Positions 16,551 to 24,730 of a stretch of 38,024 bases of DNA are shown here, piece after piece (positions within the stretch are counted from its first letter, which is position 1; each line of letters begins with the position of its first letter). The notes under the pieces were generated by a model. The model made no database searches. It was given only the letters and a program-made list of their open reading frames with translations, and was not told the origin of the DNA. Where the stretch lies: contig CAZBJQ010000009.1 of NCBI GenBank assembly GCA_964492235.1, positions 1-38,024 on the forward strand, read 5' to 3'. This DNA is from PFL42 sp964492235 (GTDB taxonomy: Bacteria; Chloroflexota; Anaerolineae; Anaerolineales; E44-bin32). A program made the translations under genes and the position numbers.

Positions 16551-17102
16551 ATGGCTAAGGTAGCACGCGAAATGGTCGAGAAGTCGGGGATCAACGTCAA
16601 CGAGCTGCTCGAGCTGCTGGTCAAGAACGCCGCCGCCGAGCTGACGACCTTCTACTACTACACAATCCTGCGCACCAACCTGATCGGGCTCGAGGGCGAG
16701 GGCCTGAAGGAGATCGCCGAGGCGGCCCGCATCGAGGACCGCAATCACTTCGAGGCGCTGGTGCCCCGCATCTACGAGCTTGGGGGCAAGCTCCCCGAGG
16801 ACATGAAGAAGTTCCACGACATGTCCGCCTGCCCGCCGGCCTCGCTGCCCAAGGACCCGACGGACATCAAGGCCATGCTGACCGTGCTGGTGGAAGCCGA
16901 GCGCTGCGCGGTGCGCGGCTACACCCACCTGTGTAACCTGACCGCCGGCAAGGATCACCGCACCTACGCCCTGTGCCTGGCGATCCTCAACGAGGAGATC
17001 GAGCACGAATCCTGGTTCTCCGAGTTCCTGGGGGAGGGCCCGTCGGGCCACTTCATGCGCCGCGGGGAGACGTCACCCTTCGTCGGCCCATTCATGCGGT
17101 AG
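16551..17102 (+). CDS. Dps-like (DPSL) ferritin-family protein
   Basis: A 183-residue four-helix ferritin-like protein, probably forming a 12-subunit iron-oxidising cage that protects DNA and cell from peroxide. Ferritin-type metal ligands are seen within the protein: Glu in AAAELTTFYYY, the EDRNHFEAL motif, Glu in EAERCAVRGY, and EEIEHESWF. The placement of the extra cysteines (SACPPAS, ERC, HLC) fits the thermostable DPSL group, which carries a conserved Cys pair near the active site. ATG 16551 is preferred because AAGGATGGAG lies just upstream; ATG 16542 overlaps that site. It is 139 bp downstream of perR on the same strand and is followed by a strong terminator. Confidence 0.85.
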   Translation: MAKVAREMVEKSGINVNELLELLVKNAAAELTTFYYYTILRTNLIGLEGEGLKEIAEAARIEDRNHFEALVPRIYELGGKLPEDMKKFHDMSACPPASLPKDPTDIKAMLTVLVEAERCAVRGYTHLCNLTAGKDHRTYALCLAILNEEIEHESWFSEFLGEGPSGHFMRRGETSPFVGPFMR

Positions 17103-17118
17103 GCTCAAGGATACGAAA

Positions 17119-17142
17119 GGGAGGCCCAACGCTGGGCCTCCC
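17119..17142 (+). terminator. Rho-independent terminator after the Dps-like gene
   Basis: A perfect 10-bp stem (GGGAGGCCCA/TGGGCCTCCC) with a 4-nt ACGC loop, followed by CTTCT, begins 16 bp after the Dps-like stop and should end the perR-dpsl transcript. Confidence 0.75.
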
Positions 17143-17178
17143 CTTCTGAACGCCGCCCTGGTCACCCGAATTCGCCGA

Positions 17179-17421
17179 ATGCTCGAGATCACCCTGGACG
17201 AACTTGCTCGGTACAATGGCCGCAGCGGCGCTCCGGGCTACATCGCCTTCCAGGGGAAGGTGTATGACGTCTCGCACAGCTTCCTGTGGCAGGAGGGCCG
17301 CCACCAAGTGGTCCACGCGGCGGGAAAGGATCTGACCGGCGAGCTCAAGGCGGCGCCTCACGGCGCGGCCATGCTCGAGCGCCTCCCCATGGTAGGGACC
17401 CTGGTCGACAGCCGCTCTTGA
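17179..17421 (+). CDS. Small cytochrome b5-like haem-binding protein
   Basis: An 80-residue single-domain protein of the bacterial/archaeal cytochrome b5-like group. The core YIAFQGKVYDVSHSFLWQEGRH is followed by HAAGKDLTGELKAAPHG, giving the two His residues expected as axial haem ligands (in GRHQVVH and in APHG). No signal peptide or membrane anchor is seen, so it is probably cytoplasmic. It follows the terminator of the Dps-like gene by about 40 bp, and no clear promoter or ribosome site is visible. Relation to the peroxide-stress group is by position only. Its redox partner is unknown. Confidence 0.78.
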   Translation: MLEITLDELARYNGRSGAPGYIAFQGKVYDVSHSFLWQEGRHQVVHAAGKDLTGELKAAPHGAAMLERLPMVGTLVDSRS

Positions 17422-17657
17422 CGCCTGTGCGACGAACGTCCCACACTCTGGGGTTGAGAATCGCCTGGGGCTGCCTGCAGGCCAATCCCCGAGCCAGATA
17501 CCCCGTCCTAGATCTCGCCGCGCTCACCGCAGCGGCCTGCCACCCCGGGGGACGTCCGCAGGGCGCGGAGTACCTGCTGCATTCCTTCATCCGCCACAGC
17601 GCCCTTCCTTTGCGGCCATGATAATGCGCCCACGACAGGACGCTCGTTACGCGGGTA

Positions 17658-18596
17658 TCAGTGGCGCCGCCCGGGAGGCTGGATGGTGACCTCGATGACT
17701 CCTGGGTAGCCACGCAGGAAGGCCGGCCCGCTCATCGGGCGGGACCCGGCTGGCTGCAGGACTTCGAGCAGCAGGCCACCCTCGGAGGTCGATAGCAAAG
17801 GGCCGAGGGGGGTGCGCGACACTCGGCCGGGGGGACCGGGCGGGGCGTCCACGACACGGGCTTCATGGACGGATACCCGCCGACCGTCCCAGGTCAGGTA
17901 GGTGCCAGGCCATGGGTGAAAGGCTCGAACCTGCCGGGCAAGGACCTCGGCAGGTTGGCCGGGATCGATCTCGCCGTCTGCTTTCGTCAGAAGCCGGGTG
18001 GTTGTTGCCTGGGCCGGGTCCTGGGAACGCGGAATAAGCGTTCCGGCAACGTAGGATGGAAGCGTTTGGACAAGTAGCTCTGCCCCCAGCAGAGCGAGGC
18101 GGAACGAAAGCTCGCCCCCGGTTTCGGCCGGCAGGATCGGGAGCGCCTGTTGCGAAAGAATCGGTCCGGTGTCCATCCCTTCGTCCATTCTCATGATAGT
18201 GACGCCCGTAGCCGGATCGCCGGAGAGGATGGCGGCCTGAATGGGAGAGGCGCCGCGCCAGCGTGGCAGCAAGGAGGCATGGATGTTCACGCAGCCGAAA
18301 GGAGGCTGCTCCAACAGGGAGGGCCGGAGGATCTTGCCGTAGGCAGCTACCACCAGGACGTCGGGCAGCCACTCTCCAAGCCGGGCAAGTACCTCCGGAA
18401 CATGTGGATCGCCTGGCTGCAGGATGGGCAAGCCCAGACGCTGGGCGGCCTGCTTGACCGGCGGCGGGCGCAGACTGCGACCCCTGCCGGCAGGGCGATC
18501 TGGCTGGGTGACGACACCCTGGACGGATGTGGCATCGGCGAGGGCTTCCAGGATGGGGACGGCGAATGCAGGGGAGCCCAGGAAGACGGTTCGCAC
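17658..18596 (-). CDS. fmt: Methionyl-tRNA formyltransferase
   Basis: Transfers a formyl group from 10-formyltetrahydrofolate to initiator Met-tRNA. The 312-residue product has the expected order: an N-terminal Rossmann-type domain (VFLGSPAFAVPILEAL), the catalytic Asn104/His106 with SLLPRWRGASPI (108-119), Asp142 in GMDTGPIL, and a C-terminal OB-fold tRNA-binding domain (VRAFHPWPGTYLTWDG). The start is GTG 18596, as no in-frame ATG fits. Usually fmt is beside def or priA; here it stands alone, convergent with the b5-like gene and divergent from the DUF4870 gene. Confidence 0.94.
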   Translation of the reverse strand: MRTVFLGSPAFAVPILEALADATSVQGVVTQPDRPAGRGRSLRPPPVKQAAQRLGLPILQPGDPHVPEVLARLGEWLPDVLVVAAYGKILRPSLLEQPPFGCVNIHASLLPRWRGASPIQAAILSGDPATGVTIMRMDEGMDTGPILSQQALPILPAETGGELSFRLALLGAELLVQTLPSYVAGTLIPRSQDPAQATTTRLLTKADGEIDPGQPAEVLARQVRAFHPWPGTYLTWDGRRVSVHEARVVDAPPGPPGRVSRTPLGPLLSTSEGGLLLEVLQPAGSRPMSGPAFLRGYPGVIEVTIQPPGRRH

Positions 18597-18640
18597 GGCG
18601 GCATAGTAGCACGAAACGAGGGGATTTCGCGTAACCCTTG

Positions 18641-18653
18641 CCCTGAAACAGGG
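18641..18653. promoter_or_regulatory. Palindrome CCCTGAAACAGGG in the fmt/DUF4870 divergent region
   Basis: A perfect 5-bp inverted repeat with a 3-nt centre. It lies just upstream of a TATATT (18658-18663) that could be the -10 for the rightward gene, although the spacing to the TTGCCC at 18638 is too short (14 bp). It could be an operator; no regulator is identifiable. Confidence 0.3.
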
Positions 18654-18744
18654 TTCCTATATTGGTAAGAATGGCCCAAATGCCAAGCCAGGGCCTCGTG
18701 CGGACGATCGAAGCCGCGATTCCAGCCAACAAGGAGCATAAAAG

Positions 18745-19071
18745 ATGACGGATAAGAGTTCGGTCACCAGCGATGATCGCCTGTGGTCGGCACTGGGCTA
18801 TCCCATTGCCTTAATCGCGATCGTCATGTTGCTGATGGAGGAGAAGAAGACCCGGCCCTTCATCAAGTTCCATGCGGTGCAGGCCATTGCCTTCAACGTC
18901 GTGCTGTGGGTGGTTATCTTCCTGCTCAGCTTCGTGACGTTGGGCTTTGGGGCGCTTTGCGTGCCGCTGCTCTGGCTGGTCACGCTCTGGCCGGCGATCG
19001 ACTCCTACCGGGGCAACTACACGCAGATCCCGGTCATCACCAACTTCATCAAGAAGCAGGGCTGGGCCTAA
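18745..19071 (+). CDS. DUF4870-family small membrane protein
   Basis: A 108-residue inner-membrane protein with three hydrophobic helices. It shows the family's order: DDRLWSALGYPIALIAIVMLL, then KFHAVQAIAFNVVLWVV and a third segment before WPAIDSYRGNYTQIPVI. Proteins of this type are widespread and of unknown function. The start is supported by AGGAG at good spacing. It is followed by a strong terminator, so it is probably a single-gene transcript. Confidence 0.85.
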   Translation: MTDKSSVTSDDRLWSALGYPIALIAIVMLLMEEKKTRPFIKFHAVQAIAFNVVLWVVIFLLSFVTLGFGALCVPLLWLVTLWPAIDSYRGNYTQIPVITNFIKKQGWA

Positions 19072-19092
19072 GCTCTTTCTGCTTGTCAGCCG

Positions 19093-19120
19093 CAGGGGCT
19101 CCGTGAAAACGGAGCCCCTG
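19093..19120 (+). terminator. Rho-independent terminator after the DUF4870 gene
   Basis: A perfect 12-bp stem (CAGGGGCTCCGT/ACGGAGCCCCTG) closed by a GAAA tetraloop, followed by ATTGTGATT, ends 20 bp before the recJ start. recJ would then need its own promoter or readthrough. Confidence 0.75.
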
Positions 19121-19140
19121 ATTGTGATTCCGGAGCGAGG

Positions 19141-20826
19141 ATGAAGCGGTGGCATTTTCCCGATCCGCTAGCTGACTCAGTCCTGGCAGAGCTTAGCGAG
19201 TATCCTCTGCTTGGCCGCCAGGTGCTTGCTGGGCGTGGACTGCGGACGCCGGGCGCCGTCCGAGCCTTCATGGCGCGGGAGAATCCGGGGCATGACCCCC
19301 TGCTGCTCCCGGGGATGCGGCAGGCCGTGGACCGTATCATGGCCGCGGCGGAGCGTCGGGAAAAGGTGGCAGTCTACGGAGACTACGACGCGGACGGGAT
19401 CACGGCAACGGCGATCCTCTGCCTTGGGCTCCGACCGCTGGGCTTGCAGCTGGTCCCCTATCTTCCAGACCGGTTCACCGAGGGTTATGGTCTTAAGGGC
19501 ACGGCCCTTGATGCCCTGCGCGGCGAGGGGGTCACGCTGGTGATCACCGTTGACTGCGGTATTCGCTCGGAGGCGGAAGTAGCCTGGGCACAGGCCCACG
19601 GCCTGGACGTGGTGCTGACGGATCACCACGTACCGGGCAGCGCCATCCCACCGGCAACCGCTGTGGTTGACCCAAGGCTTCCGGGAGCGACCTATCCCTT
19701 CACCGGCTTGAGCGGAGCGGGCGTTGCCTACAAGCTTCTGCAGGCGGTGGCTGCCGAAGCGCCGGCGGTACGCCCGGATAGCATCCTGGACCTGGTCGCC
19801 ATCGGAACGGTGGCGGATCTTGCGCCGCTCCTCGGTGAAAACAGGTACCTCGTTGCGCGGGGGCTGGAAAGGCTGCGAGAGACACCCAGGTTGGGGCTGC
19901 GGGAATTGATGCGGGTGGCAGGTATTCGTCCGTCTGAGGTCAGTGCCAGTTCCATCGCCTTCGGGCTTGCCCCGCGCATGAACGCCGTCGGTCGAATGGA
20001 GTCACCGCAACCGGCGCTGGACCTGCTGCTGGCGGACGATGAAACGGCGGCGGCACGGCTGGCCGAAGCTCTGGATCAGGCGAATCGCGCCCGCCAGGCC
20101 GCCACGCGTCAGGTATCTGAAACGGCCAGAGTACGATTTCTCGGACTCGAGGCCTTGCCCTACTTGCTCACTGTGGAGAGCGCTGAGCTCGGAGAAGGGA
20201 TCCTGGGACTGATCGCGGCCCGGCTGACAGAGGAGTTCTATCGCCCGTCACTGGTTGCCAAGGTCGGTCCCGAGACGGCGCGCGCCTCGCTCAGGAGCAT
20301 CCCCGAGTTTCCGATCACGGCTGCGCTTGAAGAGTTTGCCGAGGAGTTGATTCAGTTTGGCGGACACACGACGGCCGCCGGATTCACGGCTCCCGCCCAG
20401 CGCCTGGCGGCGGTGGTGCGCGGGCTGGAAGCTAGGGCGGCGGAGGCATTGGCTGGTGTGACAGCCGCCGAGGTCCGGGTGGATGCCATCGCCTCATTCG
20501 ATCAACTCGACGAGGAGCTCGTTCGGTTCTTGGAGGGGTTCGAACCTACCGGCCAGGACAATCCGCCGGTGCTGATCGCGGCTGAAGACCTCGCCGTGCT
20601 CTCGAAACGCGCCGTTGGACAGGACGGAGCGCACCTAAAGCTCCTCCTGCGGGACGAGCGTCGAACCTTCGAGGCCATCGGCTTCCGGCTTGGAGACAGG
20701 CTCGCCGGACTTCCTGCGCGCGTCGACGCCCTCTTTCACCTGGAGCGGAATGCATACATGGGTGTCGAAACGCTGCAGTTGAACGTGAAGGATCTCCGAC
20801 CGGCTAGTCCACAAAGCGGTACTTAA
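19141..20826 (+). CDS. recJ: Single-stranded-DNA-specific exonuclease RecJ
   Basis: 5'-3' single-strand exonuclease used in recombination and mismatch/base-excision repair. The 561-residue product has DHH-family motifs in order: DYDADG (81-86) with ITATAI, DCG (138-140), DHH (161-163), the TGLSGAGVAYKL block, and a DHHA1 region with GGHTTAAGF. The C-terminal OB-fold follows (FEPTGQDNPPVL). The length is typical. ATG 19141 follows GGAGCGAGG. The 3' end overlaps the convergent glycosyltransferase gene by 23 bp. Confidence 0.94.
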   Translation: MKRWHFPDPLADSVLAELSEYPLLGRQVLAGRGLRTPGAVRAFMARENPGHDPLLLPGMRQAVDRIMAAAERREKVAVYGDYDADGITATAILCLGLRPLGLQLVPYLPDRFTEGYGLKGTALDALRGEGVTLVITVDCGIRSEAEVAWAQAHGLDVVLTDHHVPGSAIPPATAVVDPRLPGATYPFTGLSGAGVAYKLLQAVAAEAPAVRPDSILDLVAIGTVADLAPLLGENRYLVARGLERLRETPRLGLRELMRVAGIRPSEVSASSIAFGLAPRMNAVGRMESPQPALDLLLADDETAAARLAEALDQANRARQAATRQVSETARVRFLGLEALPYLLTVESAELGEGILGLIAARLTEEFYRPSLVAKVGPETARASLRSIPEFPITAALEEFAEELIQFGGHTTAAGFTAPAQRLAAVVRGLEARAAEALAGVTAAEVRVDAIASFDQLDEELVRFLEGFEPTGQDNPPVLIAAEDLAVLSKRAVGQDGAHLKLLLRDERRTFEAIGFRLGDRLAGLPARVDALFHLERNAYMGVETLQLNVKDLRPASPQSGT

Positions 20827-21496
20827 GAAGCGTCCATACCGCCTGAAAGGCATCCTTCAAACCGATCTTCTTCCCCTCGGAATACTCGCGGGGATTGAAG
20901 GAAATCGGGACCTCGAAGACGCGCACCTTCCGTTTGAGCAGCTTCGCCGTGACCTCGGGTTCGAAATCGAAGCGTCGGGCACGCAGAGGAATCGATTGGA
21001 TCAGCACTCTGGGGAACACCTTGTAGCCCGTCTCCATGTCGGACAGGATGCTGTTGAACAGGATATTGGTCATGAGCGTCAGCAGCTTGTTGGCAACCAT
21101 GTGCCAGAACATCGTCGTCCTGTGCGGTCCCCCGAGGAAGCGGGACCCGTAGACCGCGTCCGCCCTCCCATCGAGCAGCGGCTCCAGCAGGGAAGGGTAG
21201 TCTCGCGGGTCGTACTCGAGGTCGGCATCCTGGATCAGGACGAGGTCCTTGGTGGCGGCGTGGATGCCGGTCACCACGGCGGCACCCTTGCCCTGGTTGC
21301 GGTCGTGAAGGATGACCTTGAGCCGCCGGTACCGCGGTGCCAGCTCGGCCAGCAGCTCCCGGGTGCCGTCGGTGGATCCGTCGTCTACCAGGATGATCTC
21401 GTCGGCCAGTCGGGAGGCCGACACGCGGCTGAGGATTGCCTCCAGAGTCGGACGTTCGTTGTAGACGGGCATGACGACGCTGAGTGCGGGTGGCAT
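20804..21496 (-). CDS. Family 2 glycosyltransferase (dolichol-phosphate mannosyltransferase-like)
   Basis: Transfers a sugar from a nucleotide-sugar to a lipid or glycan acceptor at the inner face of the membrane. The 230-residue GT-A protein shows LSVVMPVYNERPTLEAIL, the metal-linked IILVDDGSTDGT, the GKGAAVVTGI loop, a DAD motif in LIQDADLEYDPRDYP, and SDMETGYKVF. It is most like polyprenyl-phosphate mannosyl/glucosyl transferases but lacks C-terminal membrane helices. ATG 21496 is preferred (21505 is also in frame). The frame upstream to 21664 would overlap the AAA ATPase promoter. A TTTGTC-N18-TAGAAT pair just upstream could be its promoter, giving an almost leaderless message. Confidence 0.9.
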   Translation of the reverse strand: MPPALSVVMPVYNERPTLEAILSRVSASRLADEIILVDDGSTDGTRELLAELAPRYRRLKVILHDRNQGKGAAVVTGIHAATKDLVLIQDADLEYDPRDYPSLLEPLLDGRADAVYGSRFLGGPHRTTMFWHMVANKLLTLMTNILFNSILSDMETGYKVFPRVLIQSIPLRARRFDFEPEVTAKLLKRKVRVFEVPISFNPREYSEGKKIGLKDAFQAVWTLLKYRFVD

Positions 21497-21540
21497 GCGG
21501 CGCATTCTACAATATCCATTTGGGTAGGACAAACGGGGAT

Positions 21541-21569
21541 TTGCCTGTGACTCTTCGAGGCCATATAAT
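21541..21569 (+). promoter_or_regulatory. Promoter of the AAA ATPase operon
   Basis: -35 TTGCCT (21541-21546), 17-bp spacer and perfect -10 TATAAT (21564-21569), with a leader of about 90 nt before the AAA ATPase ATG. It lies back-to-back with the glycosyltransferase gene. Confidence 0.7.
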
Positions 21570-21667
21570 CGTATGGCTTGAGGCTGGGGGGTCCCTGGCC
21601 CGCGGCTTGCATCTGCCTGAAGGACTCGCCCACGGGGGCGGGACGACCGGAAGCCTGGAGGCATGGA

Positions 21668-23017
21668 ATGTCACTGCCTAGGACCGTAGCGCGGGCCAGT
21701 GCGCCAGCCCTCGAGAGAACGACATCCAATCTGCGCTTCATCCCGCCTCCAGTCACGCGGATCGAGGACACGGGCCTTACGGAACTGTGGCTTCAGGATC
21801 TGGCCTTGAAGATCTTGTACTTCCATGGATATCAGACCGGCTTTCGCGTGGCAGAGGCCATGTGTCTCCCGTTTGCCGGTCTGGTCGATCTGCTGCTGGA
21901 GAACCTCAAGCGGGAGAAGTTCGTCGAGATCAAGACGCAGGTCGGCTTCGGGGAGGGGTCGTATCAGTATGCCATCACCGGGGCCGGCATTGCCCGAGCG
22001 CGTGAGGCATTGGAGCGGAGTCAATACGCCGGCCCAGCCCCAGTGGCGATCGCGGTCTACAACGACTCGATGCGGCGGCAGAGCCGCGGCCGCCCGACGG
22101 TGCATCCACGGCTGATGCGACAAGCATTGACCGACCTGGTGCTCTCCGAGAAGACCTTTAACCGGATCGGCCCGGCCGTCAATTCCGGCACGTCCATCTT
22201 CCTGTACGGCCCACCTGGCAATGGCAAGACGTCCATCGCCCGCGCCATCGGCAACATGATCCTGCAGGAGGACATGTTTATCCCATTCGCCATCGACGTC
22301 GATGGGCAGGTCGTCAAGCTCTACGACTCTGTGAACCACGAACTGGCTCCGGATGAGGACGCCTCGCCGTCCGGAACAGGGACCTTGAAAGCCGGCACCA
22401 AGCGCGACCCGCGCTGGGTCAAGATCCGCCGCCCGTTCATTGTCGTCGGCGGCGAGCTCACCCTGGCCGGGCTGGACCTGGTGTATGACGATGTGCACAA
22501 GTTCTATGAGGCGCCGTTCCAGGTGAAGGCCAACGGCGGGGTGTTGCTGATTGACGACTTCGGACGCCAACAAGTTCGCCCGCGGGACCTGCTCAACCGA
22601 TGGATCGTGCCGCTCGAAAACCGGCTGGACTACCTGACCCTGCACACCGGCCGCAAGCTCGAAGTTCCCTTCGATGTTCTGGTGGTTTTCTCGACCAACC
22701 TGCCGCCGAAAGACCTGGTGGATGAGGCCTTCCTGCGCCGCTTGCGCCACAAGATTGAGGTGGGCGATCCCACCTACGAGGAGTACCGCCAGGTCTTCAA
22801 GCGCGTGGCTGAGGCCAAGGGTGTCGCCTATTCCGACAAGGGCCTGGCCTACCTTCTGCAGGAGTGGTACATCAAGCGCAACCGCAAGCTCCGCGCCTCC
22901 CATCCCCGCGACATGTGTGATCAGATCCTCGACATCTCGCGCTATCTGAACGTGGATCCCGCCATGAGCAAGGACTTGCTGGACCGCGCGGCCGAGGCGT
23001 ACTTCGTCGAGCTGTGA
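21668..23017 (+). CDS. AAA-family ATPase with N-terminal winged-helix-like region
   Basis: A 449-residue cytoplasmic ATPase. An N-terminal region of about 110 residues (LQDLALKILYFHGYQTGFRVAEA, then LLLENLKREKFVEIKTQV and YAITGAG) reads like a winged-helix domain. The AAA core follows, with Walker A GPPGNGKTS (about 181-189), an unusual insertion before Walker B (GGELTLAGLDLVYDDVHKFYEAP), Walker B GVLLIDDFGR (about 292-301), sensor 1 VVFSTNLPP, and FLRRLRHKIEV as the arginine-finger region. ATG 21668 follows GGAGG. It heads a four-gene chain: its stop overlaps the next GTG (GTGA). The substrate is unknown; related predicted ATPases are often called chaperone-like. The link to the metabolic genes behind it is unexplained. 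Confidence 0.85.
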   Translation: MSLPRTVARASAPALERTTSNLRFIPPPVTRIEDTGLTELWLQDLALKILYFHGYQTGFRVAEAMCLPFAGLVDLLLENLKREKFVEIKTQVGFGEGSYQYAITGAGIARAREALERSQYAGPAPVAIAVYNDSMRRQSRGRPTVHPRLMRQALTDLVLSEKTFNRIGPAVNSGTSIFLYGPPGNGKTSIARAIGNMILQEDMFIPFAIDVDGQVVKLYDSVNHELAPDEDASPSGTGTLKAGTKRDPRWVKIRRPFIVVGGELTLAGLDLVYDDVHKFYEAPFQVKANGGVLLIDDFGRQQVRPRDLLNRWIVPLENRLDYLTLHTGRKLEVPFDVLVVFSTNLPPKDLVDEAFLRRLRHKIEVGDPTYEEYRQVFKRVAEAKGVAYSDKGLAYLLQEWYIKRNRKLRASHPRDMCDQILDISRYLNVDPAMSKDLLDRAAEAYFVEL

Positions 23018-23790
23018 TCCGGCCGCTGTCGTCGGAGTGGTTTCGCGACGCCCCGCTGGTCATCGCTCACCGCGGGGCGTCCTGCTGTGCGCCTGAGAAC
23101 ACGCTGGCGGCGTTCCGCCTGGCGGCTGGGATGGGCGCGCACGCCATCGAGCTGGATGCCAAGTTGACCAGCGACGGCCGGGTTGTCATCCACCACGATC
23201 TGACGCTCGACAGAACGACCGATGGAAGAGGCCCGCTGTCAGGGCACAGCCTGGCGGAACTCAAGCAGCTGGACGCCGGCGCGAAGTTCAGTCCGCGCTT
23301 CCGGGGGGAGCAGATCCCCACGCTGGAAGAGGTGTTTGCCGCCTTCGGTTTGTCGATCCTGGTCAACGTAGAGCTGACCAACTATGAGCAACCCCGGGAC
23401 GGCCTGCCGGAGGCGGTGGTGAGCCTTGTCCGGGTTGCCGGACTGCAAACAAAGGTGCTCCTCTCTTCGTTCAACCCCTTGGCCATCCGCCGCGCGCACC
23501 GGCTGGCTCCGGAGATTCCCGTTGCATTGTTGGTGGAGGCGAGGGAAGCTGCATGGAAGCGCAGCCTCTACCGGTGGGTGACGCCGCACCACGCCTACCA
23601 TCCCGAAGATGTGATGGTGTCTGAGGGTTTGATCGCTCGCGAACGTATCGGCAGCCGGCGCGTCAATGTATGGACGGTTAACGACTCACGTCGCATCCGG
23701 TGCCTGCTCGATTGGGGTGTCAGCGGGATCATCACGGATGTTCCTGACATCGCCCTCGGGATCGTGGCGGAGCACGTGCATGACGGTTGA
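23014..23790 (+). CDS. Glycerophosphodiester phosphodiesterase
   Basis: Hydrolyses glycerophosphodiesters to an alcohol and glycerol-3-phosphate. The 258-residue TIM-barrel product has VIAHRGASCCAPENTLAAF (catalytic His, and Glu for calcium), AIELDAKLTSDGRVVIHHD (metal Glu/Asp and second catalytic His), and the late NVWTVNDSRRIRCLLDWGVSGIITDVP block typical of GDPD. No signal peptide is evident, so it is cytoplasmic. It starts with GTG in a GTGA overlap with the ATPase stop and overlaps the next gene by 11 bp. Its product could feed the GlpABC complex encoded at 11133-15155, an inference from pathway logic only. Confidence 0.92.
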   Translation: MIRPLSSEWFRDAPLVIAHRGASCCAPENTLAAFRLAAGMGAHAIELDAKLTSDGRVVIHHDLTLDRTTDGRGPLSGHSLAELKQLDAGAKFSPRFRGEQIPTLEEVFAAFGLSILVNVELTNYEQPRDGLPEAVVSLVRVAGLQTKVLLSSFNPLAIRRAHRLAPEIPVALLVEAREAAWKRSLYRWVTPHHAYHPEDVMVSEGLIARERIGSRRVNVWTVNDSRRIRCLLDWGVSGIITDVPDIALGIVAEHVHDG

Positions 23791-24730
23791 CCTGGAGCTT
23801 ATCCATCGCGCTGCTAGTCGGCTCGCTCCGCACATTCCCGTCTCCCCCTTGGTCCCCATTCCTGGCATCGGGTTGTGGCTGAAGAACGAGGCCGGTCTTC
23901 CGACCGGGTCCTTCAAAGTCCGCGGCGCTCTGAACCGCCTGCTGGCGGACCCGGCGCGGTCGACGCAGCACGTCGTGGCAGCCTCAGCGGGGAACCACGG
24001 GCTTGGCGTGGCGTATGCCTCGCGCAAGCTCGGCCTGCGGGCGACCATCGTCGTGCCCGCCGGGGCGGTGGCGGTCAAAATCGAAGGAATCCGCAGGCTC
24101 GGGGCGGAGATCGTCGAGGTGCAGGGCGGATACGTTCAGGCTGAGGCCCACGGCCATTCCATTGCCGAACAGAGAGGGTCGATCTGGGTGTCCCCCTATA
24201 ACGACCCCGAGGTCATTGCCGGGCAGGGCGTGATCGGACTCGAGCTGTTCCGGCAGATGGGCGGAGTCGGGGCACGGCCCCTGGACGAAGTGTATGTGCC
24301 GGTAGGGGGCGGGGGGCTGGTGGCAGGCATTGGGATCGTGTTGAAGTCATACTGGCCAACCACGCGCCTGGTGGGCGTCCAGCCCGCGGCCTCGCCGTTC
24401 ATGGCGGTGGAGTTTGGAGGGGGCGACCGGGCCTCGGTCGTGGAAGGCCCAACGGTCGCAGACGGCCTGGCTGGGGACGTTGAGGCAGGGTCGATCACCA
24501 TTCCGCTGGCGAAGCAAGTGGTGGACGCCTTCATCCTGGTGGATGAGCGGTCCATCCTCGAAGCGATCAGCTGGGTGTGGCACAAGGCGGCGCTGCGGAT
24601 CGAACCCTCGGCGGCGGCTGCCGTCGCCGCCTATCTGGCCTTTGGGCAAGGGCGGTGCGCGGTGGTCCTGAGCGGAGGCAATGCCGACCCAGCCCTTCTG
24701 GCAAGGTGCGGGGTGCCGGATGCCGGGTAA
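23780..24730 (+). CDS. PLP-dependent threonine/serine dehydratase-like enzyme
   Basis: A 316-residue fold-type II pyridoxal-phosphate enzyme. Motifs are TGSFKVRGALNRL with the Schiff-base Lys, ASAGNHGLGVAYASRKLG, the phosphate-binding loop PVGGGGLVAGIG, and the C-terminal VVLSGGNADP. It has no ACT regulatory domain, so it resembles catabolic threonine ammonia-lyase or serine racemase/dehydratase rather than biosynthetic IlvA. ATG 23780 follows GGAG and overlaps the phosphodiesterase end by 11 bp. The frame further upstream to 23666 lies inside that gene. It overlaps the next gene by another 11 bp. Substrate choice cannot be read from sequence. Confidence 0.85.
   Translation: MTVDLELIHRAASRLAPHIPVSPLVPIPGIGLWLKNEAGLPTGSFKVRGALNRLLADPARSTQHVVAASAGNHGLGVAYASRKLGLRATIVVPAGAVAVKIEGIRRLGAEIVEVQGGYVQAEAHGHSIAEQRGSIWVSPYNDPEVIAGQGVIGLELFRQMGGVGARPLDEVYVPVGGGGLVAGIGIVLKSYWPTTRLVGVQPAASPFMAVEFGGGDRASVVEGPTVADGLAGDVEAGSITIPLAKQVVDAFILVDERSILEAISWVWHKAALRIEPSAAAAVAAYLAFGQGRCAVVLSGGNADPALLARCGVPDAG

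Noticed and set aside
21671..22903. 410-codon minus-strand frame opposite the AAA ATPase
   Set aside because: The plus-strand frame has Walker A, Walker B and a ribosome site; the antisense frame has no motif.
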